Assembly: GCA_019120335.1 (NCBI GenBank)
Contig: DWVH01000052.1
Coordinates: forward strand, 1-35,087
DNA from: Candidatus Enterococcus stercoripullorum
GTDB taxonomy: Bacteria > Bacillota > Bacilli > Lactobacillales > Enterococcaceae
DNA: 35,087 nt
Direction of reading: 5' to 3'
The position numbers and the translations under genes were made by a program. Below, piece by piece: positions 8,142 through 17,586 of this stretch (positions are counted from its first letter, which is position 1; the number at the start of each line of letters is the position of its first letter). The notes below the pieces were generated by a model. The model saw only the letters and a list, made by a program, of their open reading frames with translations. It had not been told where the DNA came from and ran no database searches.

Positions 8142-9134
8142 ATGAAGATAGCAGTCGATGCAATGGGCGGCGATTATGCTCCAGAAGCAATCGTTAAAGG
8201 TGTGATGTTGGCCCGTGAAAAATTTAATGATATTGAATTTCAACTTTATGGTAAAGAAGCAGAAATTAGAAAATATTTAACAGATGATCGCAATATAACA
8301 ATTATTCATACGGATGAAAAAATCAATAGTGATGATGAGCCAGTAAAAGCAATTCGTCGTAAAAAACAAGCTTCGATGGTTTTAGCTGCTCAAGCCGTAA
8401 AAGATGGACGTGCTGATGCGATTCTTTCTGCCGGTAATACCGGAGCATTATTAGCGGCTGGTTTATTTGTTGTCGGACGTATTAAAGGAATTGAACGACC
8501 TGGTTTGATGTCTACTTTACCGGTGATTGGTTCGACAGGCGGTTTTGACATGCTTGATTTAGGTGCCAATGCCGATAACAAGCCAGAACATCTAGTCAAA
8601 TACGCCATTCTAGGCTCTTATTATGCGGAAAATGTTCGGAAAGTGGCCCAACCAAAAGTCGCATTACTCAATAACGGAACAGAAGACTCAAAAGGAAATG
8701 AATTAACCAAAAAAGCCTTTGAATTATTAAAAGCAACACCAGAAATTAACTTTATTGGCAATATCGAAGCCCGTGAAATTCTCGAAGGACGTGCCGATGT
8801 GGTAGTTACTGATGGTTTTACAGGTAATGCGGTATTAAAATCAATTGAAGGAACCGCCCTTAGCATGATGAAATTACTGAAGCATGCGATTTTAGATAGT
8901 GGTGTCAAAGGAAAAATGGGTGCACTGCTTTTAAAAGATGGCTTAAAAGATTTAAAAAAACAAATGGATTACTCTAAGCACGGTGGAGCGGTATTATTCG
9001 GTTTGAAGGCACCTGTCATTAAAGCCCATGGTTCCTCCAAGGAAGAGGCTGTTTATGCTACAATTAAGCAAATTCATACGATGCTAGAAAGTCGCGTAGT
9101 AGAAAAATTAGTTGCCCATTTTGAAGAAGAATAG
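8142..9134 (+). CDS. plsX: Phosphate acyltransferase PlsX
   Basis: PlsX converts acyl-ACP to acyl-phosphate (reversibly) for glycerol-3-phosphate acylation by PlsY, a peripheral membrane step of phospholipid synthesis. The 330-residue protein starts with the family signature [20 protein letters not shown]. It also has [14 protein letters not shown], the segment [18 protein letters not shown], and [14 protein letters not shown]. The ATG follows AAAGGTGAGG. A TATAAT lies at 8101-8106, just after recG, without a good -35. The gene probably shares the recG transcript, perhaps with a weak start of its own. It is followed by acpP, a usual pairing. Confidence 0.96.
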   Translation: MKIAVDAMGGDYAPEAIVKGVMLAREKFNDIEFQLYGKEAEIRKYLTDDRNITIIHTDEKINSDDEPVKAIRRKKQASMVLAAQAVKDGRADAILSAGNTGALLAAGLFVVGRIKGIERPGLMSTLPVIGSTGGFDMLDLGANADNKPEHLVKYAILGSYYAENVRKVAQPKVALLNNGTEDSKGNELTKKAFELLKATPEINFIGNIEAREILEGRADVVVTDGFTGNAVLKSIEGTALSMMKLLKHAILDSGVKGKMGALLLKDGLKDLKKQMDYSKHGGAVLFGLKAPVIKAHGSSKEEAVYATIKQIHTMLESRVVEKLVAHFEEE

Positions 9135-9176
9135 TGATACTTGTCTGCAATGATTGTCACGAAAATGAAAAAAAAC

Positions 9177-9205
9177 TAGACAAAGAGACAATTTATCAGT
9201 ACAAT
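9177..9205 (+). promoter_or_regulatory. acpP promoter
   Basis: -35 TAGACA (9177-9182), 17-base spacer, -10 TACAAT (9200-9205). The predicted start is near 9212. Confidence 0.65.
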
Positions 9206-9210
9206 GTAGA

Positions 9211-9233
9211 GTGACTGAACAGTAATAAGTCAC
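9211..9233 (+). other. Hairpin at the predicted 5' end of the acpP mRNA
   Basis: GTGACT (9211-9216) pairs perfectly with AGTCAC (9228-9233) around an 11-base loop, starting at the predicted transcript start and ending 5 bases before GGAGG. It could stabilize a highly expressed mRNA, or it may be a DNA operator. Confidence 0.4.
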
Positions 9234-9252
9234 TATTTGGAGGTGAATGCCC

Positions 9253-9495
9253 GTGACACGAGAAGAAGTATTCAGTAAAGTGGCAGCAATTATTGCCAAA
9301 CATTTTGAAATCAACGCAGAAGATGTGAAAGAAAATACGAATATTAAAGACGATTTAAATGCTGATTCAATTTCTGTAATGGAGTTTGTTTTAGAATTAG
9401 AAGATGAATTTGGTACAGAGATTTCTGATGAAGATGCAGAAAAAATCGAAACAGTGGGTGCGGCAGTAGATTATATTGCTAGTCACTTAGCTTAA
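9253..9495 (+). CDS. acpP: Acyl carrier protein
   Basis: ACP carries growing acyl chains on a 4'-phosphopantetheine arm during fatty acid synthesis and supplies acyl groups to PlsX. The acidic product of about 80 residues has the attachment motif NADSISVMEF, with the modified serine at about residue 39, and the helix pattern ELEDEFGTEISDEDAEKI. I chose GTG at 9253 (MTREEVFSKV) because GGAGG ends 9 bases upstream. An in-frame ATG at 9247 would leave only 3 bases after GGAGG. The gene has its own promoter, a 5' hairpin and a strong terminator, so it can be expressed independently of plsX and rnc. Confidence 0.95.
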   Translation: MTREEVFSKVAAIIAKHFEINAEDVKENTNIKDDLNADSISVMEFVLELEDEFGTEISDEDAEKIETVGAAVDYIASHLA

Positions 9496-9516
9496 AAATG
9501 TTTATGTGAATTTAAT

Positions 9517-9566
9517 CGCGCGGAGGATAAGCGAGAAGGTCTTGCTTGTACCGCGCGTATTTTTTA
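9517..9566 (+). terminator. acpP terminator
   Basis: CGCGCGG (9517-9523) pairs with CCGCGCG (9551-9557), with an inner stem AAGCGAG/CTTGCTT, followed by TATTTTTTATTTTT. Confidence 0.9.
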
Positions 9567-9635
9567 TTTTTAGGATAAATAGTTTGGAAAAGTAATCAAA
9601 AAAATGATAAAAAGTCAATAATATCAAGGGTTTGT

Positions 9636-9663
9636 TTGCATTTTAAGAGGATTTTAGTATAAT
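9636..9663 (+). promoter_or_regulatory. rnc promoter
   Basis: TTGCAT (9636-9641), 16-base spacer, TATAAT (9658-9663). Reading the -35 as TTTGCA gives a 17-base spacer. It lies about 40 bases before the rnc start. Confidence 0.65.
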
Positions 9664-9704
9664 AAGAATGTATTTTCATATTAAAAGATAAAGGAATGTT
9701 GGTA

Positions 9705-10397
9705 ATGGATCAAAAGCTAATTACAAATTTAAAGGAAAATTATCAAATTATTTTTAATAATGTAAGTTTGTTAGAGCAAGCATTTACCCATTCGTCTTAT
9801 GTGAATGAGCATCGCAATTTGCATCTGTCTGATAATGAACGTTTAGAATTTTTAGGAGATGCCGTGTTGGAATTGCTCGTTTCACGCTTTTTATTCCAAA
9901 CTTATCCAAATGTCACAGAAGGTAAGTTAACCAAATTACGGGCAGCTATTGTTAGAGAGGATTCTCTGTCACAATTTGCTAAAGAGTGCCAATTTGACCA
10001 AGCCATTTGTTTAGGTAAAGGGGAAGAAAATTCTGGTGGTCGCAAGCGTCCTTCTTTGCTGTGTGATTTATTTGAATCTTTCTTAGGTGCTTTGTATTTG
10101 GATCAAGGTTTAGAAGTGGTGGAACAATTTTTAAAACAAGTTATCTATCCTAAAGTATTAGCTGGTGCTTTTTCACATGAGATGGATCATAAGACAAAAT
10201 TACAAGAAATATTACAAAAAGCAGGCGATGTATTCATTGATTATCGTCTGATTAAAGAAGAAGGCCCTGCCCATGACCGACTTTTTTCAACAGAGGTCTA
10301 CTGTGATCAAGTCTTAATTGGAACAGGTAGCGGTCGTTCGAAAAAACTAGCAGAACAAGCGGCGGCGGCTGATGCTTTAAGCCATATTGAAGAGTAA
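9705..10397 (+). CDS. rnc: Ribonuclease III
   Basis: RNase III cuts double-stranded RNA in rRNA precursors and structured mRNAs. The catalytic domain (about residues 1-150) contains the signature NERLEFLGDAVLELL (about 44-58) and the second acidic motif DLFESFLGALYLD (about 121-133). The double-stranded RNA binding domain follows from about residue 160 (KTKLQEILQKAGD to KKLAEQAAAADAL). The start is ATG at 9705, because AAAGGA lies 9 bases upstream; the in-frame ATG at 9696 overlaps that binding site. It begins the rnc-smc-HAD-ftsY run, a common Firmicutes arrangement, and is 13 bases from smc. Confidence 0.97.
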   Translation: MDQKLITNLKENYQIIFNNVSLLEQAFTHSSYVNEHRNLHLSDNERLEFLGDAVLELLVSRFLFQTYPNVTEGKLTKLRAAIVREDSLSQFAKECQFDQAICLGKGEENSGGRKRPSLLCDLFESFLGALYLDQGLEVVEQFLKQVIYPKVLAGAFSHEMDHKTKLQEILQKAGDVFIDYRLIKEEGPAHDRLFSTEVYCDQVLIGTGSGRSKKLAEQAAAADALSHIEE

Positions 10398-10410
10398 GCG
10401 AGGAAACAAG

Positions 10411-13400
10411 GTGCATTTAAAAAGAATTGAAATTTCAGGATTTAAATCATTCGCTAATCGCACCATTATCGATTTTGAAAAGAATGTCACGGCGATAGTG
10501 GGTCCTAATGGTAGTGGAAAAAGCAATATTACGGAAGCGATTCGTTGGGTATTAGGAGAACAATCCGCCAAGAGTTTACGTGGTGGAAAGATGCCTGATA
10601 TTATTTTTGCGGGTTCAGATGCTAAAAAAGCCTTAAATCTTGCAGAAGTAACTATGGTTTTAGATAATAGCGACCATTACTTACCGTTAGACTATGCTGA
10701 GGTTAGTGTGAAAAGACGCTTATTTCGTAATGGGGATAGCGAATTTTATCTGAATAATCAAAGTTGTCGTTTACGAGATATTCAAGAATTATTTATGGAT
10801 TCTGGCTTAGGTCGTGAGTCTTTCTCCATTATTTCTCAAGGGAAAGTAGAAGCGATTTTTAGTAGCAAGTCTGAAGATCGTCGCGGTATCTTTGAAGAAG
10901 CTGCCGGTGTATTAAAGTACAAACAAAAGAAAAAACAAGCGGAACAGAAATTATTTGAGACTCAGGATAATTTAGATCGTTTAGCAGATATTATTTATGA
11001 ATTAACCGAGCAATTAACACCACTTGCCCAACAAAAGCAAGCTGCGCAACAATTTTTAACCTATAAAGAGGAATTAACCCAAGTCGATGTTTCCTATGTT
11101 GTACAAGAAATGAAACAAAGCAAACAAGTGTGGGAAGAAGAAAAAGCGCAAATCGCAAGTCTGAAGCAAGAAGTTCAGAAATTATCCCATGCCTTAACGC
11201 AAAGTGAAAATGAATTATTGCGTTTACGTCAAGACCGCGCACATTTAGATGAGCAGTTAGAGGCAAAAAACCAAGACCACCTACATTTAGTAGAAGCCTT
11301 GAAACAAGCGGAAGGAAAAAAGGCAGTATTACAGGAGCGCTCTTTCCATCAGCAAAAAAATGCCAAAGAATTGCGTCATAATCTTGAACAAGTACAGCAA
11401 CAAATCGAACAGCTGGAAGAAAATCAACAAACATTGATACAAAAGATTTCGCAAAAAAATGGACAGTATCAACAAATCGAAAAGCAATTAACCCAACTAC
11501 AGCAAGAATTGGCAAAATATCAAAAATCTCCCAAAGAATGGTTGGAAGAATTACGTAACCAGTATTTGGATCAATTGCAGGCTAAGACTAATTTGCAAAA
11601 TGAATTAACATTTATCGAAAAGCAAAAGCAACAAGATCAACAAAAAAATCAACAGACCGTAGAAAAACAGCAAGATTTACAAGCAACCGTCCGTGAATCA
11701 AAAGCAAAATTGGATCAGTTGACTGCTGAAAATGAAGCGTTGCAAAATCAAGTTCAGGAAAAACAACAAGCTTTAGCCGCTGCGCAAAAACAAGTGACTA
11801 CCCAACAAGAACATTTACAAAAAGCCCAACAGATGATGTATCATTTGATGAATGAAAGTCAGCAAGTCCAAGCGCGCCGTAAGACTTTAGCTGATTTGCA
11901 AGAAAATTATACGGGCTATTATCAAGGGGTACGTCAAGTCTTAACCCACCGCAAACAATTATTCGGAATCATCGGTGCAGTGGCTGAATTACTAGACGTG
12001 GATCAACTGTATGCTTTGGCTATTGAAACAGCTTTAGGAGCCGCTAGCCAACATATTGTGGTTGAAGATGAAAAAGCTGCGAGACAAGCCATCACCTTCT
12101 TGAAACAACAACGCGTAGGTCGAGCTACTTTCTTACCATTAACTACGATACAATCACGAAAAGTTACGGAAAATATCAAACAACAAGCCGCTAGTATTCC
12201 AGGATTTTTAGGTGTGGCGAGTGAATTGGTGACCTTTGAAGAAAATCATCGTGCCATTATGGAGAATTTACTCGGTGCTACATTGATTAGTGAAGATTTA
12301 GAGAGCGCCAATCAACTGGCTCGTCGTCTAAATTATCGCTATCGTGTCGTTTCCTTAGAAGGCGATGTGATGAATGCTGGAGGTTCGATGACCGGGGGTG
12401 CGAATAAACGCTCAGGCCAAACGACACTTTTAGGCCATCAACAAGAACTAAACCAATTAAAAGCCAAAGAAGACTCTGTCAAAGAACGTTTACTACAAGC
12501 GGAAAGTCAAGTAAAGACGCTTCAACAAGACTTAGCACAAAAACAGGCAGAAGTTGAAAAAATGCGTCAAGCACTTGAGCAATTACGCATGAGCCAAACG
12601 ACAAAAGAAAATCATGTGACCAATCAAGCGGAAAAACTGGCACGGTTACAACAAGATTTAACCAATTTTGAGTTTGAAAATCGCGAAATTACAGAACTAT
12701 TAGCAGAATATGACCGTGATTTAGCCGATAAACAAGCACAATTGCAAGTAATGGTACAGCAATTAGCCAAACTCAATGAAGAAATGGAGCAGCTAAACAC
12801 GCAAGCTGATAATCTAGAACTGAAACGAGAAGCCTTGCAACATGAATTAGCCGATAAACAGGCTGAATTTGCAGTAACCAAAGAGAAAGTAAGTCAATTG
12901 CGCCAAAACTTTACGGCAAATAAAATGGCCCTAGAAGAAGCACAAAAAAATCTAGAGCAATTGAATATTCAGTTATCGATGCTTGATGCAGACTTTTCTG
13001 ACCAAGAATTAGATGAAGAGACTTTAGAACAGCAAGTATCCCAGTTAAATGAACGTAAATTAGCACTCCAAGAAGAAATGCAGGCTTTACGAGAAAATCG
13101 TTATCAAACACAAAAACAAATCGATGAACTAGATCAACAATATAATACTTACAATCAAGAACAAAAGGCGAAATTATCTCAGTTAACCAAACTAGAAGTT
13201 CAAGCCAATCGTTCAGAAATATTATTGGATAATCGCTTGAATTACTTGCAAGAAGAGTATGAATTATCCTTTGAACAAGCGCAAAAACAAGCGCTTGAAC
13301 TAAGCGATATCGATCAAGCAAAGGCAAGAATTTATGAATTGAAAAAAGCGATTCAAGAATTAGGACCGATTAATTTATCAGCCATTGAGCAATATGAACA

Positions 13401-14001
13401 AATCAAAGAGCGCTACGATTTCTTAACTGGTCAACGCGATGATTTATTACAAGCGAAAAATCAGTTGTTTGAAACGATGAATGAAATGGATGAAGAAGTC
13501 AAATTACGGTTTAAAACAACTTTTGATGCAATTGCGACTCAATTTGAACGCGTATTTCCAAATATGTTTGGTGGTGGACGTGCACGCTTGAGTTTAACAG
13601 ATCCACATGATTTGCTGAATACTGGTGTTGAAATCGAAGCCCAACCACCAGGAAAACATTTAAAGAGCTTAAATCTATTATCTGGTGGGGAAAGAACATT
13701 GACCGCGATTAGTTTGCTATTTGCGATTATTCAAGTTCGTCCAGTACCGTTTTGTGTGCTCGATGAAGTGGAGGCCGCTTTGGATGAGGCAAATGTATTG
13801 CGCTTTGGCAAATACTTACAGACCTATCAAGACGAAACCCAATTTATTGTCGTCACTCACCGTAAAGGAACAATGGAAGCAGCCAATGTTTTATATGGGG
13901 TAACGATGGAAGAATCAGGTATTTCAAAAGTATTATCTGTCCGTCTAGAAGAAATTAGTGAAGGCGGTAATTTGAATAGAAAAGAGGACAATCATGATTA
14001 A
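10411..14001 (+). CDS. smc: Chromosome segregation protein SMC
   Basis: SMC dimers with ScpA/ScpB condense and separate the chromosome. The 1196-residue product (1197 codons with stop) shows the full architecture. It has an N-terminal ATPase half with Walker A GPNGSGKSN (about 31-39) and a glutamine-rich coiled coil (about 170-500). The hinge domain (about 500-660) runs from GYYQGVRQVL to GGSMTGGAN. A second coiled coil leads to the C-terminal ATPase half, with signature LLSGGERTL (about 1089) and Walker B FCVLDEVEAALDE (about 1113). The start is GTG at 10411, 7 bases after CGAGG, giving VHLKRIEISGFKSF; an in-frame TTG at 10387 lies inside rnc and lacks a binding site. The stop overlaps the next gene by 8 bases. 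The coiled coil makes many meaningless antisense open frames. Confidence 0.97.
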   Translation: MHLKRIEISGFKSFANRTIIDFEKNVTAIVGPNGSGKSNITEAIRWVLGEQSAKSLRGGKMPDIIFAGSDAKKALNLAEVTMVLDNSDHYLPLDYAEVSVKRRLFRNGDSEFYLNNQSCRLRDIQELFMDSGLGRESFSIISQGKVEAIFSSKSEDRRGIFEEAAGVLKYKQKKKQAEQKLFETQDNLDRLADIIYELTEQLTPLAQQKQAAQQFLTYKEELTQVDVSYVVQEMKQSKQVWEEEKAQIASLKQEVQKLSHALTQSENELLRLRQDRAHLDEQLEAKNQDHLHLVEALKQAEGKKAVLQERSFHQQKNAKELRHNLEQVQQQIEQLEENQQTLIQKISQKNGQYQQIEKQLTQLQQELAKYQKSPKEWLEELRNQYLDQLQAKTNLQNELTFIEKQKQQDQQKNQQTVEKQQDLQATVRESKAKLDQLTAENEALQNQVQEKQQALAAAQKQVTTQQEHLQKAQQMMYHLMNESQQVQARRKTLADLQENYTGYYQGVRQVLTHRKQLFGIIGAVAELLDVDQLYALAIETALGAASQHIVVEDEKAARQAITFLKQQRVGRATFLPLTTIQSRKVTENIKQQAASIPGFLGVASELVTFEENHRAIMENLLGATLISEDLESANQLARRLNYRYRVVSLEGDVMNAGGSMTGGANKRSGQTTLLGHQQELNQLKAKEDSVKERLLQAESQVKTLQQDLAQKQAEVEKMRQALEQLRMSQTTKENHVTNQAEKLARLQQDLTNFEFENREITELLAEYDRDLADKQAQLQVMVQQLAKLNEEMEQLNTQADNLELKREALQHELADKQAEFAVTKEKVSQLRQNFTANKMALEEAQKNLEQLNIQLSMLDADFSDQELDEETLEQQVSQLNERKLALQEEMQALRENRYQTQKQIDELDQQYNTYNQEQKAKLSQLTKLEVQANRSEILLDNRLNYLQEEYELSFEQAQKQALELSDIDQAKARIYELKKAIQELGPINLSAIEQYEQIKERYDFLTGQRDDLLQAKNQLFETMNEMDEEVKLRFKTTFDAIATQFERVFPNMFGGGRARLSLTDPHDLLNTGVEIEAQPPGKHLKSLNLLSGGERTLTAISLLFAIIQVRPVPFCVLDEVEAALDEANVLRFGKYLQTYQDETQFIVVTHRKGTMEAANVLYGVTMEESGISKVLSVRLEEISEGGNLNRKEDNHD

Positions 14002-14803
14002 ATTAGTAGCTATTGACTTAGATGGTACGCTTCTAACTGATGATAAAAGAATTTCACAAAAAAATTTAACCGTGTTGCAAAAGGCCAAAGAACAAGGTGT
14101 TAAAGTGGTTTTATGTACTGGGCGTCCATTAGCTGCCATCACACCATTTATTGAACAATTAGGATTAAACGAACCTGGTGATTACAGCATTACGTTTAAT
14201 GGTGGATTAGTCCAAAAAAATGATACTGGTGAAATCTTAAGTAAATCAGCGATGACTTTAGAAGATGTACAAAGAATTAGCCAATTGATGATCGAGCTAG
14301 ATTTACCATTAGATGTCTTATCAGAAGAAGTGGTTTTACAATTACCAACTTCAACGAATCATCCATCCATTTATCCTGAATTAAATGGCTTATTAACTTA
14401 TAAACCAGCTAAATTAGCAGATTTAACATCAGATGGTCTTTACAATAAGGTCGTCATGGCTTATCATCAAGAATTTTTAGACCAACAAATTGAAAAAATC
14501 CCTGCACAATTTAAAGCAGATTATGAAGTCATTAAAACGCGTAGTAATTTATTAGAATTTATGCCTAAAGGAGTGACTAAGGCATTTGGATTAGATCGCT
14601 TGGCACAATATTTAGGGATGACGAGCGATGAAGTGATGGCTTTAGGTGATGAAGAAAATGACTTATCGATGATTGAATATGCAGGTATGGGTGTGGCTAT
14701 GGCAAATGCAGTTGAAAAAGTTCGCCAAGCCGCTGATTATATCACTTCAAGTAATGAAGAAGACGGTGTCGCTAAAGCTGTTGAGAAATTTGTTTTAAAA
14801 TAA
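13994..14803 (+). CDS. Cof-type HAD-IIB family phosphatase
   Basis: A 269-residue haloacid dehalogenase-type hydrolase, most likely a sugar-phosphate or related phosphatase. Motif I is AIDLDGTLL with nucleophile D8 and acid D10; motif II is VVLCTGRPL; motif III is the lysine in MPKGVTKAFG; motif IV is GDEENDLSMIEYAGMGVAMANA. The insertion between motifs II and III is of the IIB type. The substrate cannot be read from sequence. It resembles YidA-like members. The ATG overlaps the smc end by 8 bases after AGAGGA, so translation is probably coupled. It lies between smc and ftsY, as in several Lactobacillales. Confidence 0.92.
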   Translation: MIKLVAIDLDGTLLTDDKRISQKNLTVLQKAKEQGVKVVLCTGRPLAAITPFIEQLGLNEPGDYSITFNGGLVQKNDTGEILSKSAMTLEDVQRISQLMIELDLPLDVLSEEVVLQLPTSTNHPSIYPELNGLLTYKPAKLADLTSDGLYNKVVMAYHQEFLDQQIEKIPAQFKADYEVIKTRSNLLEFMPKGVTKAFGLDRLAQYLGMTSDEVMALGDEENDLSMIEYAGMGVAMANAVEKVRQAADYITSSNEEDGVAKAVEKFVLK

Positions 14804-14820
14804 AGAAAAGAGGTGTCATA

Positions 14821-15831
14821 ATGGGCTTTTTTGATAAGATTAAACGTGCTTTTACCGGAGAACAACCCACTGAAGAAGTAAGTAACGAACAAGAATTACA
14901 GACACAAGAGAAATATGATAAAGGTCTTGAAAAAACGCGTAAAACATTCGGTGAACGCATGAATGAGCTCTTTGCCAATTTCCGTTCAGTGGATGAAGAT
15001 TTCTTTGAAGAATTAGAAGAGACCTTAATTGGTGCCGATGTTGGCTTTGAAACATCGATGAAAATTGCTGATGCTTTGCGCCAAGAAGTGAAACTCAAAA
15101 ATGTCAAAAAACGTGCCGAAGTCCAAAATGCGATTATCGAAAAATTAGTCAACTTATATGAAGAAGAAGGGCTAAATGAAAATAATGACTTGAACATTCA
15201 AGAAGATGGCTTAACAGTAATCTTATTTGTAGGAGTGAATGGTGTAGGAAAAACAACCTCCATTGGGAAAATGGCGCACCAATATAAGGAACAAGGTAAA
15301 AAAGTATTATTGGCTGCTGCGGATACATTTCGAGCTGGAGCCATTGATCAGTTAGTTGTTTGGGGAGAGCGAGCTGGTGTCGAAGTGGTAACTAAAGCAC
15401 CTGGTAGTGACCCTGCTTCAGTCGTTTTTGATGCGATTCAAAAAGCAAAGGAAGAACAGGCTGATATCTTATTAGTGGATACGGCTGGGCGTCTACAAAA
15501 TAAAGTCAACTTAATGAAAGAATTAGATAAAATCAAACGGGTGATTCAGCGTGAAATTCCTGATGCACCTCATGAAGTTTTGCTTGTTTTGGATGCGACG
15601 ACTGGACAGAATGCGATGGTCCAAGCCAAACAATTTAAGGAAACAACCGATGTCACAGGTTTAGTCTTAACCAAATTAGATGGTACGGCCAAAGGTGGGA
15701 TTGTGCTAGCTATCCGCAATGAATTGCATCTACCTGTAAAATTAGTAGGTCTAGGGGAAGGCATAGATGATTTAGAACCCTTTAGCCCAACTGATTTTGT
15801 AGTTGGCCTATTCAGTGGATTACTAGAATAA
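14821..15831 (+). CDS. ftsY: Signal recognition particle receptor FtsY
   Basis: FtsY docks SRP-bound ribosomes at the membrane and, with Ffh, controls release by GTP hydrolysis. The 336-residue product has an acidic N-terminal region (about 1-50), a four-helix N domain, and a GTPase G domain. The G domain has G1 GVNGVGKTT (about 138), the DTFRAGAIDQL box, G3 DTAGR (about 220), G4 TKLD (about 284) and the closing GLGEGIDDLEPF. The start ATG follows AAGAGGTG, 17 bases after the HAD gene. It is the last gene of the rnc transcript and ends in a strong terminator. The ylxM-ffh pair that often follows is absent here. Confidence 0.97.
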   Translation: MGFFDKIKRAFTGEQPTEEVSNEQELQTQEKYDKGLEKTRKTFGERMNELFANFRSVDEDFFEELEETLIGADVGFETSMKIADALRQEVKLKNVKKRAEVQNAIIEKLVNLYEEEGLNENNDLNIQEDGLTVILFVGVNGVGKTTSIGKMAHQYKEQGKKVLLAAADTFRAGAIDQLVVWGERAGVEVVTKAPGSDPASVVFDAIQKAKEEQADILLVDTAGRLQNKVNLMKELDKIKRVIQREIPDAPHEVLLVLDATTGQNAMVQAKQFKETTDVTGLVLTKLDGTAKGGIVLAIRNELHLPVKLVGLGEGIDDLEPFSPTDFVVGLFSGLLE

Positions 15832-15849
15832 ATAATTTGATTCAAAATT

Positions 15850-15880
15850 AGAAGAAGCGGCTAGTCCCTTCTTCTTTTTT
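15850..15880 (+). terminator. ftsY terminator
   Basis: AGAAGAAG (15850-15857) pairs with CTTCTTCT (15868-15875), with an inner GG/CC, and runs into TTTTTT. Confidence 0.85.
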
Positions 15881-15910
15881 GTGATGGTGTACGTGAAGTT
15901 CGTCTTGTGT

Positions 15911-15916
15911 TAAAAT
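15911..15916 (+). promoter_or_regulatory. Extended -10 of the murE promoter
   Basis: TGTTAAAAT is an extended -10 element with no good -35. A start near 15922 would place the ATG at 15907 upstream of the transcript, which supports the murE start at 15955. Confidence 0.45.
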
Positions 15917-15954
15917 GGTCCATGACAAATGAAAGTAAAAGATTGGAGATTTTT

Positions 15955-17481
15955 ATGGAGTATCAAATTTCCTTACCACAAATCCAAAAAATATTATTAA
16001 AAAAGCAATTATTAAAAGAAATTATTATAGATGGTCAGTGGCATTACGCACCCTCTGACAAAATCAGTGCAAAAATCTTTCACCATATGACTTATGATTC
16101 TCGTGAAGTAGGTAGGGATTCTTTATTTTTTTGTAAAGGACTCAATTTTAAAGAAAGCTTTTTAGCTCAAGCCGTTGCTCAAGGATTAACTTGTTATGTC
16201 TCTGAAAATTATTATGAACACCAAGCTGCCATTGCTGTTGTTGTTACTGATATTAGAGAAGCGATGGTGGTATTAGCTCAAGCCTTTTACCAAGATCCAC
16301 AAGAGCAGTTATTTACCATTGCCATTACGGGGACAAAAGGGAAAACGACTACCGCATATTTGACGCATCAATTAATCAACCAGATGACGAATCATAAATG
16401 TGCACTATTTTCTTCAGAGGAAACGATTTTAGATGGAAAAACTAAGATGAAATCCTCGCTCTCGACTCCAGAAGCTTTGGTTATTTATCAACAAATGGCT
16501 CAAGCGGTCGAACATCAGATGACGCATTTAGTGATGGAAGTTTCGTCACAAGCTTACAAGATTAAGCGCGTATATGGTTTGACCTTTGATGTCGGCTTGT
16601 TTTTAAATATTGGCCATGATCATATTAGTCCGATTGAGCATCCGACATTTGAAGATTATCTTTACTGTAAGCGGCAATTAATCTTGCACAGTAAAAAGAT
16701 GATTTTAAATGCAGATATGCCTTATTTTGATTTATTAGTAGAGACCTGTCAGCAAGCAAAAGTTGAGTACCTTACTTTTTCAGAAAAATCATTGGCAGCA
16801 GATTTTCAATATACGAGTAAAAGTCAGCATGATTTTATTTTGAAAGATCATCTGTTAAATCAAGAACAAGCCATTCACTTAGGATTAGTTGGTGAATTTA
16901 ATCATGGCAATGCAACGGCAGCAATAATGGCGGCACGTCTTGTAGATAGCCATTTATCTTTAGACCAAGCTGGACAAGACTTAAGTGAAGTGAGTGTGCC
17001 TGGTCGGATGAATGCTTTTTATTTGGCAAATGGTGCATTAGTCTTGGTGGATTATGCGCATAACTATTTAAGTCTTAAAGCGGTCAGTCATGCAGCAAAA
17101 CAACTTAAGCCAGACGGTAAATTGATTATTTTAACAGGTAGTGCCGGTGGGAAGGCCTTATCTAGAAGACCGGATATGGGCAAGGCGATTAGTGAAGAAG
17201 CAGATGTTGCCTTTTTAACAGCGGATGATCCAAATTTTGAACAAGTTTCAAGTATTAGTGAAGAAATCAAAGCCGCCATTACCAATCCAAGTGTCCAAGT
17301 CATTCTTGAAGAAAATCGCAAGCAAGCCATTTTGCAAGCATTAGCGATGGCAGATAGTCAAAGCGCAGTTGTATTAGCGGGTAAGGGTAGTGAAAAAACA
17401 ATTAAAGTAAACGGACAAGCAACGCCGTATGAAAGTGATATTGAAATTGTAAAAGCTTATATTGCTGAAGAAAAAGCTTAA
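15955..17481 (+). CDS. murE: UDP-MurNAc-tripeptide synthetase, probably L-lysine-adding
   Basis: MurE adds the third residue of the peptidoglycan stem peptide in the cytoplasm using ATP. The 508-residue product has the three Mur ligase domains. The N-terminal UMAG-binding part has MTYDSREVGRDSLFFCKG. The central ATP domain has GTKGKTTTAYL (about 124-134) and LVMEVSSQAY. The C-terminal domain has LVDYAHN (about 363-369). At about 423 is TADDPNFEQ: DDPN is the motif of lysine-adding MurE, where diaminopimelate enzymes have DNPR. The start at 15955 follows TTGGAG at 6 bases. The gene has its own promoter and terminator and is followed by a flippase of the same pathway. Confidence 0.93.
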   Translation: MEYQISLPQIQKILLKKQLLKEIIIDGQWHYAPSDKISAKIFHHMTYDSREVGRDSLFFCKGLNFKESFLAQAVAQGLTCYVSENYYEHQAAIAVVVTDIREAMVVLAQAFYQDPQEQLFTIAITGTKGKTTTAYLTHQLINQMTNHKCALFSSEETILDGKTKMKSSLSTPEALVIYQQMAQAVEHQMTHLVMEVSSQAYKIKRVYGLTFDVGLFLNIGHDHISPIEHPTFEDYLYCKRQLILHSKKMILNADMPYFDLLVETCQQAKVEYLTFSEKSLAADFQYTSKSQHDFILKDHLLNQEQAIHLGLVGEFNHGNATAAIMAARLVDSHLSLDQAGQDLSEVSVPGRMNAFYLANGALVLVDYAHNYLSLKAVSHAAKQLKPDGKLIILTGSAGGKALSRRPDMGKAISEEADVAFLTADDPNFEQVSSISEEIKAAITNPSVQVILEENRKQAILQALAMADSQSAVVLAGKGSEKTIKVNGQATPYESDIEIVKAYIAEEKA

Positions 17482-17495
17482 TTTATGAAAAGAAC

Positions 17496-17538
17496 AAGAG
17501 ACGAGAATTAGTCGTATTGCTAGTTCTCGTTTCTCTTT
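17496..17538 (+). terminator. Probable murE terminator
   Basis: AAGAGACGAGAA (17496-17507) pairs with TTCTCGTTTCTCTT (from 17524), with small bulges. The T-tract is weak, so termination may be partial. Confidence 0.55.
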
Positions 17539-17548
17539 GTATGTACGT

Positions 17549-17586
17549 TACAATTGTAGTAAAATTAACAAAGTTGACTTGCAAGT
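17549..17586. promoter_or_regulatory. Two perfect 10-bp palindromes before the flippase gene
   Basis: TACAATTGTA (17549-17558) and ACTTGCAAGT (17577-17586) are each perfectly self-complementary. The second overlaps the -35 region of the promoter below. They could be operators; the regulator is unknown. Confidence 0.3.

Noticed and set aside
9247-9252. ATG at 9247 as the acpP start
   Set aside because: Only three bases separate it from GGAGG. GTG at 9253 is better placed, although the ATG cannot be fully excluded.
10991-13699. Several long antisense open frames inside smc
   Set aside because: They mirror the biased codons of the coiled coil, have no ribosome binding sites and resemble no protein family.
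15907-15954. Upstream start of murE at 15907
   Set aside because: It lies before the extended -10 at 15911 and has no ribosome binding site; ATG 15955 has TTGGAG at good spacing.
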